DNA from: Gemmatimonadota bacterium
Lineage (GTDB): Bacteria; Gemmatimonadota; Gemmatimonadetes; Longimicrobiales; Gaopeijiaceae
Assembly (NCBI GenBank): GCA_016209885.1
Contig: JACQVF010000060.1
Coordinates: 36,636 to 100,635 of the forward strand
DNA: 64,000 nucleotides
Direction: 5' to 3'
A model generated the notes under the pieces. That model had not been told where the DNA came from. It searched no databases and saw only the letters and a program-made list of their open reading frames with translations. Shown in pieces: positions 1-8,319 of this stretch (the first letter of the stretch is position 1; every line of letters begins with the position of its first letter). The translations under genes were made by a program, and so were the position numbers.

Positions 1-1532
1 AGCTGGGGCGCATCCGCGGGGAAGAAGCCCACGAACGACGCCTGGTAGCTCCCGCGCTCGTAGTGGCCGCTGCCGTGATAGCGACTCGTTCCCGTCTTCC
101 CCGCCACGCTGAACGTCGCCAGCGCGGCCTCCTTCCCCGTCCCCGCTTCCACCACGTCCACGAGCAGCGCGCTCACCTCCCCTGCCACGGACGCAGGCAG
201 CGCGCGCCGCACAACCCGCGGCGCGAGCCTCTGCTGCGGCCGGCCCAGCTCATCCAGCACCTCCCGGACGATGCGTGGTTCCACGAGCACGCCCCCGTTC
301 GCCAGGGCGCCGTACGCCATCACCATCTGCACCGGCGTCACCGCGATCTCGTACCCGATGGCAAGGCTCGACGTCGAGTAGGCCGACCAATCGCGCGGGC
401 GCCGCAGCGTGCCCGCAGACTCCCCGGGAAGCCCGATCCCCGTGGGCGAACCGAAGCCGAGGTCACGCAGATGCTGGTAATGCACGCCGGGAGGAAGCAC
501 CGCGGCCGCCTTCGCGATGCCGATGTTGGAGGAGACACGAAGCGCATCCGCCACAGTAAGGGAACCGTACGGATGAACGTCGCGGATCGCCCGGGTGCCC
601 ACCGTCCAGACGCCGCCTTCCGCGTACACGCTGTCCTGGAGCGCCGCCAGCCCCTCCGCCAGCAGCGTGGCCACCGTGAACGGCTTCAGTGTGGACCCCG
701 GCTCGTACGGGGCGTTGATCGCGGAAAGGGAGCGCCGGCCGTCCGCACGCAGGGAGACGAGCGCCAGAATCTCACCGGACCACGGCTCCGTGATGAGCAG
801 ATCACCGCCCGCGGCACCGGTCGCCACGATCGCCTCCTCAAGCGCCTGATGACCGATCTCCTGGAGGTCCAGATCGAGGGTCAACACCACGTCCTTACCC
901 CGCTGCGGCTCGCGAATGAGCCACGACTCGCCGGGGATCGGCCGCCCGTTTGCGTCCCGGGCCACGACCTCCTGGCCAGGGCGCCCCCGCAGCACCGCGT
1001 CGAACTCCTGCTCGATCCCTCCAACCCCGGCCCCGCCCGCGTCCACGTCGCCGAGAAGCGCGCGCGCGAGGTCCCCGTGTGCGTAGAAGCGCCGAAGCGC
1101 ACGCTCGAAGTGGAACCCCGTGATCCCCACCAGTCGCTCGCGCACGGCCGGCGAATGGAGCCCCGGCAGCACCACCCAGGGACGCTGCGAGCGCGTGGCC
1201 CGCAGCGCCTCTGTACGCCCCAGCCCCAGCACGTCCACCAGCAGCGCAGCAGCCCCCTCCGCGTCCTCCAGCTCCCGGGGCGCCACCGCCACGCGGTAGA
1301 TCTCGTGACTCAGCGCGAGCGCTACGCCGTCCCGATCCAGAATCGCGCCCCGGGGCGCCGGCACCTCCAGAGTCTTCCGCTGCTGCTGCGCCGCCCGCGC
1401 CCGCCACTCTTCCCATTCCAGGACCTGGAGCTGGAACGCCCGCACCACGAGCGCCACAGACGCGAGCGTCCACCCCAGCAGGATCACCCGCCGCCTGCGC
1501 GCACTCCGCGCCGGAAGCCTCCGCGCCTCCAT
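1..1532 (-). CDS. ftsI: Penicillin-binding protein, FtsI/PbpB type (3' end outside window)
   Basis: Class B transpeptidase that cross-links septal peptidoglycan in the periplasm during division. About 510 codons are visible and the C terminus lies beyond the left edge. A basic N terminus and one membrane segment (about residues 18-38) are followed by the RGAILDRDG dimerisation-domain motif. All three catalytic motifs are present: STLK with the nucleophile near Ser280, SSN near 334-336, and KTGTS near 479. The ATG overlaps the stop of ftsL as TGATG, so translation is coupled. Gene order mraZ-rsmH-ftsL-ftsI is the standard dcw order, which supports FtsI over a stand-alone paralogue. A PASTA domain could follow outside the window. 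Confidence 0.93.
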   Translation of the reverse strand, partial: MEARRLPARSARRRRVILLGWTLASVALVVRAFQLQVLEWEEWRARAAQQQRKTLEVPAPRGAILDRDGVALALSHEIYRVAVAPRELEDAEGAAALLVDVLGLGRTEALRATRSQRPWVVLPGLHSPAVRERLVGITGFHFERALRRFYAHGDLARALLGDVDAGGAGVGGIEQEFDAVLRGRPGQEVVARDANGRPIPGESWLIREPQRGKDVVLTLDLDLQEIGHQALEEAIVATGAAGGDLLITEPWSGEILALVSLRADGRRSLSAINAPYEPGSTLKPFTVATLLAEGLAALQDSVYAEGGVWTVGTRAIRDVHPYGSLTVADALRVSSNIGIAKAAAVLPPGVHYQHLRDLGFGSPTGIGLPGESAGTLRRPRDWSAYSTSSLAIGYEIAVTPVQMVMAYGALANGGVLVEPRIVREVLDELGRPQQRLAPRVVRRALPASVAGEVSALLVDVVEAGTGKEAALATFSVAGKTGTSRYHGSGHYERGSYQASFVGFFPADAPQ

Positions 1533-1816
1533 CAGCTCCGATCCTCCGACAGAATGACGATCTCCGCCGACGAGGGAAGGTGCATGCCGAGACGATGTCG
1601 CGCTTCCGGCACCACCCTCGCCCGACTCTCCAGCCGCTGCACCCGCCGCACCTGCTCCGTGAGCTCCGCCTCCGCCAGCGCGCGCTCGCTCCGCACGCGG
1701 GCCAGCTCCCCCAGGAGTTCACGCGCACGAGCCTGCCGCCAGGCCACCAGGCCCAGTGCCGCAAGGAGCGAGGCGAGCGCCAGCGCCACCGCACCCGTCC
1801 CCGAGCGACCCGTCAC
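1532..1816 (-). CDS. ftsL: Cell division protein FtsL (bitopic divisome protein)
   Basis: A 94-residue protein between rsmH and ftsI. It has a short N-terminal tail, one hydrophobic segment (ALALASLLAALGLVAW, about residues 10-25), then a heptad-rich coiled coil (about 27-65) and a short extracytoplasmic end. This is the FtsL layout, in which the coiled coil pairs with FtsB to form the FtsQLB complex. The start is a GTG that overlaps the rsmH stop as GTGA. A longer reading with an ATG upstream would only run antisense-like sequence inside rsmH. Sequence conservation in this family is poor, so the call rests on topology and position. Confidence 0.8.
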   Translation of the reverse strand: MTGRSGTGAVALALASLLAALGLVAWRQARARELLGELARVRSERALAEAELTEQVRRVQRLESRARVVPEARHRLGMHLPSSAEIVILSEDRS

Positions 1817-2802
1817 AGCGCCCTCCGCCACGCACGTAGCCGCGCACTGCGCACTCGCGGGTTCCCCGCCAGCTCTCCCGGATCCGGACGCACAGCACCC
1901 CGCGTCAGCAGCTCCCCCAGCGGACGGCCACGACAGCGGCAGACCGGAAAATCCGGCGGACACACGCACGCCCGGCTCCACTCCCGGAACGCATCCTTCA
2001 CAATCCGGTCCTCCAGCGAGTGATAGGCGATGACCGCCAGCACCCCGCCCGGCTCCAGGACATCCCGGAGCCGCGGCAGCGCCGCCTCCAGCGACTCCAG
2101 CTCCCGATTCACCGCGATGCGAAGCGCCTGAAACACCCGCGCCTTCTCCCGCGGCGCAGCGCTCCGCCCCAGCACGACCCGGAGCGCCGCCACCAGATCG
2201 TCGCTCGTCACCAACGGCCGCGAACGCCGGCGGCGCACCACCTCCGCCGCCAGCGGCCGCGCCCGCGGCTCCTCCCCGTACTCCCGGAACACGCGCGCAA
2301 GCTCGTCTTCAGTCGCCCCGTTGAGCAGGTCCGCTGCCGTCGCGCCACCCCCGCCAGGCCCCGACATCCGCATGTCCAGAGGAGCGCCCGGCGCGAAGGT
2401 GAAGCCCCGTAGAGGATCATCGACCTGCCGGGAACTCAGCCCGAAATCCAGGAGCACGCCCGCCACGCTCCCCGTCTCCAGGCCCGCCACCTCCACCAGC
2501 TCCGAGTAGCGCGCCAGCACGAACCGCGCCCGATCACCAAACCGCGCGAGCCGCTCCCGCGCCGCCTCCAGTGCCTCCGGATCACGGTCCGCTGCCACCA
2601 GACGCGCGGACTCCGAGCGTTCCAGGATCGCCGCCGCGTGGCCGCCGCCGCCCACCGTACCGTCCACAAACAAACCCCCGCGCTCCGGACGGAGGTACCC
2701 GAGCACCTCCGCCACCAGAGCCGGGGAATGGAATGCGCCCGCACTGCCCCCGGACCAATCCGCCCGCTCCCCGGTCCAAGCCGCCATGAGCAACGCTCCC
2801 AA
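1813..2802 (-). CDS. rsmH: 16S rRNA (cytosine(1402)-N(4))-methyltransferase
   Basis: Methylates N4 of C1402 in 16S rRNA at the ribosomal P site, using S-adenosylmethionine. The 329-residue length is normal. The family motifs are in order: HSPAL near the N terminus, the SAM-binding loop FVDGTVGGGGH (about 46-56), LLDFGLSSRQVDD, GFTFAPGAPLDMRM, and AYHSLEDRIVK near the C terminus. A Cys-rich insert (CVCPPDFPVCRCRG) typical of the family precedes the end. It lies 12 bp after mraZ and overlaps ftsL. An ATG at the sixth codon is an alternative start. Confidence 0.96.
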   Translation of the reverse strand: MGALLMAAWTGERADWSGGSAGAFHSPALVAEVLGYLRPERGGLFVDGTVGGGGHAAAILERSESARLVAADRDPEALEAARERLARFGDRARFVLARYSELVEVAGLETGSVAGVLLDFGLSSRQVDDPLRGFTFAPGAPLDMRMSGPGGGGATAADLLNGATEDELARVFREYGEEPRARPLAAEVVRRRRSRPLVTSDDLVAALRVVLGRSAAPREKARVFQALRIAVNRELESLEAALPRLRDVLEPGGVLAVIAYHSLEDRIVKDAFREWSRACVCPPDFPVCRCRGRPLGELLTRGAVRPDPGELAGNPRVRSARLRAWRRAL

Positions 2803-2814
2803 CTCGACGCCTCC

Positions 2815-3249
2815 TCAGGTGAAGATCTGCGTCGAGAACTGCTCGAAACCCCGCGCGCTCTCCGGTACCGAAGTCTCGAACACCGCCGGCGACCAGACCT
2901 CGATCCGGTCGAGCGCACCCACCAGCAGCACACGGCCGCCGTCCAGCTTCGCCGCCTCCTGCATCCGCCCAGGAATCAGGATCCGCCCCTGCTTGTCCGC
3001 CACCACCTCCAGCGCGTTTGACGTCACCCACAGCACGTAGTCCCGCGCCTCCGGCTGGCGCCGCCGAAGCTCCAGCAGCCGCTCCGTCACCTTCTCCCAC
3101 GTCGACTCCGGGTACAGCGTCAGCGCCGGCGCATTCACCTGCACCAGCACGTACCGGCTCCCCGCAACCCCTCGCCGGAACGCCGCGGGCAGGCTCACTC
3201 GCCCCTTCGCATCCAGCTGATACTCGTACCGCCCGAGAAACGTTTTCAC
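2815..3249 (-). CDS. mraZ: Transcriptional regulator MraZ
   Basis: DNA-binding regulator of the dcw cluster, built from two SpoVT-AbrB-like swapped-hairpin repeats and working as a ring-shaped oligomer. The N terminus carries the signature FLGRYEYQLDAKGRVSLP, and the second repeat has ADKQGRILIP. I choose the GTG at 3249 because family members begin just before the FxGRYEH motif. An in-frame ATG 33 bp upstream would add residues with no family match and would be encoded across the operator repeats. At 144 residues the length is usual. No strong ribosome site is visible before the GTG. Confidence 0.94.
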   Translation of the reverse strand: MKTFLGRYEYQLDAKGRVSLPAAFRRGVAGSRYVLVQVNAPALTLYPESTWEKVTERLLELRRRQPEARDYVLWVTSNALEVVADKQGRILIPGRMQEAAKLDGGRVLLVGALDRIEVWSPAVFETSVPESARGFEQFSTQIFT

Positions 3250-3254
3250 CTTGT

Positions 3255-3289
3255 AGTGGCGCGAAGTGGGAGATAGTGGCAAAAAGTGG
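3255..3289. promoter_or_regulatory. MraZ operator: four AGTGG boxes at exact 10-bp spacing
   Basis: AGTGG occurs on the plus strand at 3255, 3265, 3275 and 3285, so four direct repeats sit on one face of the helix just upstream of the mraZ start. Known MraZ operators are direct repeats of a GTGG-like core with 10-bp period upstream of mraZ, so this is very likely the autoregulatory site. It lies between the predicted transcription start and the GTG. Confidence 0.85.
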
Positions 3290-3302
3290 TGCCGCGCGGA
3301 GA

Positions 3303-3332
3303 AAGATACGAGGCTGGTGGCAATCCGGTCAA
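3303..3332 (-). promoter_or_regulatory. Sigma70-like promoter of the dcw cluster
   Basis: Reading on the minus strand, TTGACC (3332-3327) and TATCTT (3308-3303) are separated by 18 bp. Transcription would begin near 3296, immediately before the MraZ boxes, so bound MraZ would block the polymerase at the start of transcription. It is predicted from consensus only. Confidence 0.55.
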
Positions 3333-3387
3333 GAGTTTTCCCGTCTCGGCCGTGTCGGCCTGTGTCCGGTTTCCCGTGCCGGGCGTC

Positions 3388-3413
3388 TCGGTACCGTCAG
3401 TCGGTACCGTCAG
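3388..3413. repeat. Perfect 13-bp tandem duplication
   Basis: TCGGTACCGTCAG occurs twice in direct succession upstream of the mraZ promoter; each unit contains the palindrome CGGTACCG. It could be an operator pair or a slippage product. The rest of the gene-free stretch 3333-3567 is GC-rich with short CGTTCGC-type repeats and no other signal I recognise. Confidence 0.6.
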
Positions 3414-3567
3414 AAGGATGCGGCTTCGGATTCTCTTTGCGGCCAGCGGAGGGCAGGGTGCGTTCGCCGCGTTCGCCACGTTCCCCGCGTTCGCGGGGAC
3501 GGCTGAGCGGGGGACGCGGGCTGCGGGGCGTGGGGGCGTCAGGTGCGAAGCGGGGGTGCAATGCAAG

Positions 3568-3595
3568 CGGCGCCACGGGGGTGCCCGTGGCGCCG
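3568..3595 (-). terminator. Perfect 12-bp GC hairpin after the TPR gene
   Basis: CGGCGCCACGGG (3568-3579) pairs perfectly with 3584-3595 around a 4-nt loop, 33 bp past the stop of the minus-strand TPR gene. No U-tract follows, so it is terminator-like at best. It could also be a mRNA-stabilising hairpin. Confidence 0.5.
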
Positions 3596-3628
3596 TATCG
3601 AGGCTGGCGGCGTAGCGGCGTTCGGCTC

Positions 3629-5380
3629 TCAGCCGGCGCGCTTGATGATCGCCTCCTGGATCTCGATATACGTCTTGGCCGCGTTGATGAACTGGGCCAG
3701 GTTGATGGAGGGCTGGCTCGCGGCGTAGTTCCTCGAGTTCTCGAACAACCCGAGTGCGCGCTGGAACTGGGGGAGCGTCTTCTTGGCGGACTCGACGGTC
3801 TGCGGCTCCTGTTGCTGCACGGAGCTCTGGTAGAGGGCGTATGCGAGCCAGAAGTTGAGCATCTCCTTGGTCTTCTGCTGCTCGGCAAACTCCCCGGCCT
3901 GCTCGAAGGTGCGGATCGCGTACGCGAAGTTCTTGGTGGTCACGCCCGTCTGGTGTCCGTGGGCGATGAGGAGCTGAGCGAGGACATCGCCCGGCTGCTC
4001 ATTGCGCTTGAGCGCCTCGCGGAAGGCGGGGAGTGCCTCGTTCACGCGTCCTTCGTCCAGGAGCCACTTGCCCTTGCGGACAGAGATGTTCGGGTACTCG
4101 GCATCGCGGGCGGCGGCGCTGTCAAGCGCCGCGATGGCATCCTGGAGGCGTCCGATTTTCTGCAGCGCGTCGGCGTAGTAGGACCAGAGCTGGGCCTGGT
4201 CGCGGTGGGTCTGGATAGCCTGCTTCGCGAGCTCGACGGCCAGGTTGTTCTCCCGGATCGACATGTTCGCCGCGATCATGTTGCGCAGGATGGCGGGGTC
4301 GATCTCCTTGCCCTTCTGCGCGTAGACGCGGCCGTAGGCGCTCAGCGCCTTCTGGAACAGCTCGATAGCCTCCGGGGGCGGCGCGTTCCCGTCGACGCCT
4401 CCGGCCTGTTCGGCGATCTTCGCCGCGGCGCTCATGGCGAAGTTGCCGAGCTGCTCATGGAGGCGGACGTCCGTGGAATCGAGCTTGAGCCCTTCCTCGA
4501 TGAGTCCCGCGGCACCCACGGGATCGCCGGCCTGTGCCAGGTCATATGCGATCTTCATGCGCACGGCGGCATCCGTGGGTTGGAGCTCGAGGTACTCGCT
4601 GTAGTACTTGCGCGCATCCTCGTCGTTGCCGAGCACCGCGGAGAGGTAGCCGGCCATCTGGAGCCCGCTCTCGTGAATCGGGTTCACCTCCAAGACCTTC
4701 CTGACCTCCGCGAGCGCCTCTTCGTTCCGCTCGAGCTTCCAGAGAGCCTGGGCGCGGCTGTAGCGGGCCGTGATGGACTCCGGGTTGAGGGAGATCGCCC
4801 GATCGCAGGCGGTCATTGCGTTCTCCCACTGCTGGCTAGCCAGGTAGTCGCTGCAGAACGCCACATAGCGGAGCTGGTCCACGTACTTGCCGAACTCCGA
4901 CCCGATATGCTGGGCAGCCTTGTCGGTCTCCGACATCCCCACCGGGAAGGCGTCGATCTTGAACTCCTCGCCCGTACGCGCACTCACGAAACGGGCCGAC
5001 ACCTCGACGCCGGCGCCACCCGCCTTGTACTCGCCGCACATGACCAGCTCAGTGTCGATCTGGGTGGCAAGCTGCCGGGCCCGGATGCAGTTCAAGTCCT
5101 CCTCCTTGAGCTTGAACTTCCGGAGCGCCTGCTTGACCTCCTTGTCGTCCACGGCCTGGTGCGTGGCGAGCTGGTCGATGAGCTCACGCAGCTGCCCAGC
5201 TACCTTCTCCCCGAACTTCTTATCCACCTCGCCCTGCGGCTCGAGGTTCGGCACCAGGACGCGGAAGCGCCGGGAAGCTTCCTGTCCTTGAGCCCGGGTC
5301 GCCGTCGGCGTCGCCAGGGGCAGCGCCACCGCCAGCGCCAGGGCTATCGTGAGTGGAGTCTGCTTCCGCCTGCCGTCCAT
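3629..5380 (-). CDS. Exported tetratricopeptide-repeat protein
   Basis: A 583-residue protein with a signal peptide (basic start, hydrophobic core, cut after about residue 30 at TRAQ). Residues about 40-165 form a domain resembling periplasmic proteins that assemble a score from paired variables. TPR units follow from about 175, with the usual W/L/G/Y, A and P positions (ASQQWENAMTACDRAISLNP; NEEALAEVRKVLEVNP; IGRLQDAIAALDSAAARD). TPR arrays mediate protein-protein contacts; no enzyme motif is visible. A GGGGAG ribosome site precedes the ATG. It is transcribed alone toward the dcw cluster. The partner and function are unknown. Confidence 0.85.
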   Translation of the reverse strand: MDGRRKQTPLTIALALAVALPLATPTATRAQGQEASRRFRVLVPNLEPQGEVDKKFGEKVAGQLRELIDQLATHQAVDDKEVKQALRKFKLKEEDLNCIRARQLATQIDTELVMCGEYKAGGAGVEVSARFVSARTGEEFKIDAFPVGMSETDKAAQHIGSEFGKYVDQLRYVAFCSDYLASQQWENAMTACDRAISLNPESITARYSRAQALWKLERNEEALAEVRKVLEVNPIHESGLQMAGYLSAVLGNDEDARKYYSEYLELQPTDAAVRMKIAYDLAQAGDPVGAAGLIEEGLKLDSTDVRLHEQLGNFAMSAAAKIAEQAGGVDGNAPPPEAIELFQKALSAYGRVYAQKGKEIDPAILRNMIAANMSIRENNLAVELAKQAIQTHRDQAQLWSYYADALQKIGRLQDAIAALDSAAARDAEYPNISVRKGKWLLDEGRVNEALPAFREALKRNEQPGDVLAQLLIAHGHQTGVTTKNFAYAIRTFEQAGEFAEQQKTKEMLNFWLAYALYQSSVQQQEPQTVESAKKTLPQFQRALGLFENSRNYAASQPSINLAQFINAAKTYIEIQEAIIKRAG

Positions 5381-5771
5381 CGTGCGAATCTCCCCGCCGT
5401 TGCTGGATCGTGCCGCCGGGACGGACCCTCGCCGTCCCGAAATACTTTAACACCTCGCCGGCGGCAAAGGTTCATCCGCCGGCGGGGCGTCAAGGAAGAG
5501 GTAATGTACACACGCTTGTATGCCGAGTCAACCATGCGACTCAGAGACTCTCAGAGACTCTCAGAGACACTGAAGAGACCGCGGAGACCGTGTGACTGCG
5601 TCGGTACGTGGGTACGTCGCTGCGTGGCTGCGGGGGTTCGAAGGTACTGGCGGGGACTTCGGGAGATCCCGGGGCGCCACCCCTGTGTCCCCGGGGAGGC
5701 GGAACCACCAGGGGCCAATCTAGATTAGGGACGCGAGTACACGTTGCCCTGGAAGCCAGGAGGATCCGACG
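5381..5771. other. Gene-free divergent region with 10-bp tandem repeat
   Basis: This 391-bp stretch separates the TPR gene (minus) from the MsrP-like gene (plus), so both promoters should lie here. At 5541-5570 the decamer TCAGAGACTC occurs twice, followed by a third copy ending AC; looser GAGAC units continue to about 5590. At 5760-5766 GGAGGA forms the ribosome site for the downstream ATG. No riboswitch or RNA gene is recognisable. Confidence 0.5.
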
Positions 5772-6824
5772 ATGGCGAACATTCACATTCACCCCGGCTG
5801 GCTGCTCCCCGAGCGTGAGGTGACTCCTGAGTTCGTGTACTGGAACCGGCGGGCCTTTCTGCGAGCCGTCGGCATGGGGGCGGCAGCATTGGGCCTGGGC
5901 GGCTGCGGACCTCGTCTGGGTGGCCCGGCGGAGCGAGTGCAGGGGGATGGAGCGAAGGCAGCTTCGGACGTGGCGGCCATGGAGCCCAAGGATCCGCTGG
6001 ACACGATTCCACCGACTCCGACGCTCGATCTCTATCCGGCAGTGCGCGATCCCCGTTTCGAGCTGGACCGTCCGGTGACGGACCGGATCGTCGCGGCGAC
6101 GCACAACAACTTCTACGAGTTCCTCACCGACAAGAAAGGGGTGTGGCGGCACACGGGTCCATTCCGGGCGCGGCCGTGGACGGTCGAGATCGCCGGTCTC
6201 GCGGAGCACACTGGGACCTACGATGTCGCGGACCTGGAGCGGGAGTTCGGGCTCGAGGAGCGTCTCTATCGCTTCCGCTGTGTGGAGGCCTGGGCCATCG
6301 CGGTTCCCTGGACGGGGTTTCCCCTTCGCAAGCTGATCGCGAAGGCGCAGCCACTGTCGGCTGCGCACTACGTCCGGTTCGTGAGCTTCCTCAGGCCCGA
6401 TGAGGCGATCGGCCAGCGGACGCAGTCATGGTACCCGTGGCCCTATTACGAGGGGCTGCGGCTGGACGAAGCGATGAACGAACTCGCGTTCGTGGCCACG
6501 GGGATCTACGGGGCGCCGCTCCCGAAGCAGCACGGGGCGCCGATCCGCATCGCGCTTCCCTGGAAGTACGGCTTCAAGGGCCCCAAGTCCATCGTGCGGG
6601 TCGAGTTCGTACGCGGGCAACCGCGAACCTTCTGGAACGACCTGGCGACGGACGAGTACGGCTTCTACTCGAACATCAACCCGGACGTTCCCCATCCGCG
6701 GTGGTCGCAGAAAACGGAGGAGGTCGTGGGCACGGGAGAGCGCCGGCCCACGTTGCTTTTCAACGGGTACGGCGAGTGGGTGGGGCAGCTCTACGACGCG
6801 AAGCTTCTCACGTATCGGAGCTAA
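5772..6824 (+). CDS. msrP: Molybdopterin-dependent oxidoreductase, MsrP/YedY-like catalytic subunit
   Basis: MsrP carries a mononuclear molybdenum-molybdopterin cofactor and reduces methionine sulfoxide in envelope proteins. The 350-residue length fits. The family core is present: HNNFYEF about 111-117, RPWTVEIAGL, then FRCVEAW with the molybdenum-ligating Cys at 170, and PWKYGFKGPKSIVRVEF near 260-280. A twin-arginine signal (RR at 26-27) is followed by a lipobox-like GLGGC at 41-45, so the protein may be Tat-exported and either cleaved or lipid-anchored. No MsrQ (heme membrane partner) gene lies next to it. The start is supported by AGGAGG 7-12 bp upstream. mobA and mobB lie 6 kb away. Confidence 0.9.
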   Translation: MANIHIHPGWLLPEREVTPEFVYWNRRAFLRAVGMGAAALGLGGCGPRLGGPAERVQGDGAKAASDVAAMEPKDPLDTIPPTPTLDLYPAVRDPRFELDRPVTDRIVAATHNNFYEFLTDKKGVWRHTGPFRARPWTVEIAGLAEHTGTYDVADLEREFGLEERLYRFRCVEAWAIAVPWTGFPLRKLIAKAQPLSAAHYVRFVSFLRPDEAIGQRTQSWYPWPYYEGLRLDEAMNELAFVATGIYGAPLPKQHGAPIRIALPWKYGFKGPKSIVRVEFVRGQPRTFWNDLATDEYGFYSNINPDVPHPRWSQKTEEVVGTGERRPTLLFNGYGEWVGQLYDAKLLTYRS

Positions 6825-6867
6825 CGGCCGACCCGTTCGCGGGCCGGGCGGCGACCGCTGACGCTGC

Positions 6868-7323
6868 CTACGCGTCCCTGGGGTGCGCCCCCGCCTGTCC
6901 GCGCGTCAGTCCTTCGAACGCCTCGATGCGCGCGCGGACCTCAGGCGGGATCGGTTTCGAGCGGCCCGCCCGATAGTCGTACATGACCTGGACCGTTTCG
7001 CCGCTCGCGACTCGCTCGCCGCTCGTCGAGCGCGCATCATACTCCATGACGAAGTGCTTTCTCCCCAGGAGGTTCACCCGGACGCCGATGGTCAGCGTAT
7101 CCGGGTAGAGCACCCGCATGTGGTACCTCACGGTCGCCTCCGCGAGGATGTAGTCGATGTCCTCGAGCTCGGGGCGTCCCACGACCTCCCGCCAGTAAGC
7201 CGCGCGTGCCTCCTCGAAGTAGACCAGCGCCATGGAGTGATGGGCGTGCCCCCCCACATCGATGTCGCGGAACCGGACCGGGACCGGGTACTGGAAACGG
7301 AACGGCTGCTCGTGACTCGCCAT
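6868..7323 (-). CDS. Acyl-CoA thioesterase, 4-hydroxybenzoyl-CoA thioesterase family
   Basis: A 151-residue cytosolic hot-dog-fold enzyme that would hydrolyse an acyl-CoA thioester. The diagnostic N-terminal pattern VRFRDIDVGGHAHHSMALVYFEEAR (about residues 16-40) holds the catalytic Asp at RDID and the long helix; YHMRVLYPDTLTIGVRV is the central strand pair. This is the YbgC/FadM-type single-domain architecture. It is convergent with the MsrP-like gene (43 bp) and diverges from the thiO remnant. The substrate cannot be read from the sequence. Confidence 0.85.
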   Translation of the reverse strand: MASHEQPFRFQYPVPVRFRDIDVGGHAHHSMALVYFEEARAAYWREVVGRPELEDIDYILAEATVRYHMRVLYPDTLTIGVRVNLLGRKHFVMEYDARSTSGERVASGETVQVMYDYRAGRSKPIPPEVRARIEAFEGLTRGQAGAHPRDA

Positions 7324-7549
7324 GTTCGCAATAGCGGCTCGGCAGAATTAGGAGGGGTGTATGCTCGCGGGCAAGCGATGAATGACGGAATCCGCCCCGC
7401 AACCGCCAGGCACTCGCGAACGCCCGCGAGAGAACGACCGGTGGCAACGATCGGAGCATTCGCCCCGGGAGGCAAGTGCGTGGCGGGGCCGGACGCCTCC
7501 AGGGCCGGCGCGCCTCGCACGCTCAAGCGCTGACGAGAGTGGAACCGCT

Positions 7550-8179
7550 CGCCCGCTCGGCGTCCCGGCCGCCGCGCTTGTCCGTGACGGCAACCGTCTC
7601 ACCGGCGTCGCGCTGGCGGACGGCGACAGGATCATCGCTGGCCGCGTGATCGTGGCGGCGGGCTGCTGGAGCGGCCAGCTCGCGGGGCTTCCGCGGGCGC
7701 TCCCCGTCTTCCCCGTGCGCCTCCAGATGGTGGCCGTTCAGAGCGCGCCGCCGGTGTTGGGGCGTGTTGTGCAGACACTCGGGTGCTACCTGATCCCGCG
7801 GTCCGGGCAGAGAATCCTCGTGGGCGCGACGGCGGAGCAGGCGGGTTTCCATTCCCACACCACGCCGCGCGGGATCGCCTTCCTCCTCCGGGAAGCGGTG
7901 GCAACGGTACCGGTCCTGGCGGGGGCTCCCATTGCCGAGGTTTGGGCCGGGCTCCGGCCGGCCACGCCGGACTCGCTCCCGATCCTCGGTTCTGATCCGG
8001 AGGTGGACGGTCTGTACTACGCCACCGGGCACTACCGCAACGGGATCCTCCTGGCACCCATTACCGCCGAGGCCATGGCCGATGTCCTGACGGGGCGCAC
8101 ACCCCCTGTCCCGCTGGACGCGTTCGGGCCCGGGAGGTTCGGACCCGCGGACGACCGGGCCGGCCGAGCTGAGGGCTAG
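7550..8179 (+). pseudogene. thiO-like glycine oxidase, C-terminal fragment only
   Basis: The visible 209 codons match the C-terminal part of FAD-dependent glycine oxidases (ThiO, thiamine thiazole synthesis). Matches are GVALADG...VIVAAGCWSG, PVRLQM, GCYLIPRSGQRILVGAT, EVWAGLRPATPDSLPILG and YATGHYRNGILLAPIT. About 150 N-terminal residues, including the FAD-binding GxGxxG motif, are absent. The 222 bp upstream give only arginine- and proline-rich nonsense in all frames, and the space where the N terminus should be is occupied by the thioesterase gene on the other strand. The frame stays open upstream to an ATG at 7382, but that part does not resemble the family. No other thiamine gene is near. 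It is probably a dead remnant. Confidence 0.8.
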
Positions 8180-8319
8180 TGCCACAGGGTGGTCGCTTGA
8201 GGCGAACCGTGAGCGACGCACCGCACTGCCTCCGCGGTGGCGTCTCCGGCGGGTCCCTCCTGCGGCGCCGGGTGTGCGGGCCCCGCCGGTACCGGCTCAC
8301 AGCTCACGCGGCGCTCCAT

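Noticed and set aside
63..2033. Long plus-strand open frame opposite the dcw genes
   Set aside because: It is Arg/His/Pro-rich and lies antisense to ftsI, ftsL and rsmH, which carry clear motifs; an artefact of high GC content.
3247..3282. Upstream ATG for mraZ at 3282
   Set aside because: The extra 11 residues have no family match and would be encoded by the MraZ boxes; GTG at 3249 fits the family start.
3266..5728. 820-codon plus-strand open frame opposite the TPR gene
   Set aside because: Composition is a mirror of the TPR protein codons and no domain is visible; the minus-strand gene has a signal peptide, ribosome site and TPR motifs.
5600..5771. Molybdenum-cofactor riboswitch before the MsrP-like gene
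   Set aside because: The leader is GC-rich and can fold, but I could not find the conserved motif arrangement; such riboswitches usually precede synthesis or transport genes.
8180..8319. Possible small gene between the thiO remnant and the GNAT-C39 gene
   Set aside because: Short frames here are Arg/Pro-rich without a ribosome site; the stretch looks like spacer.
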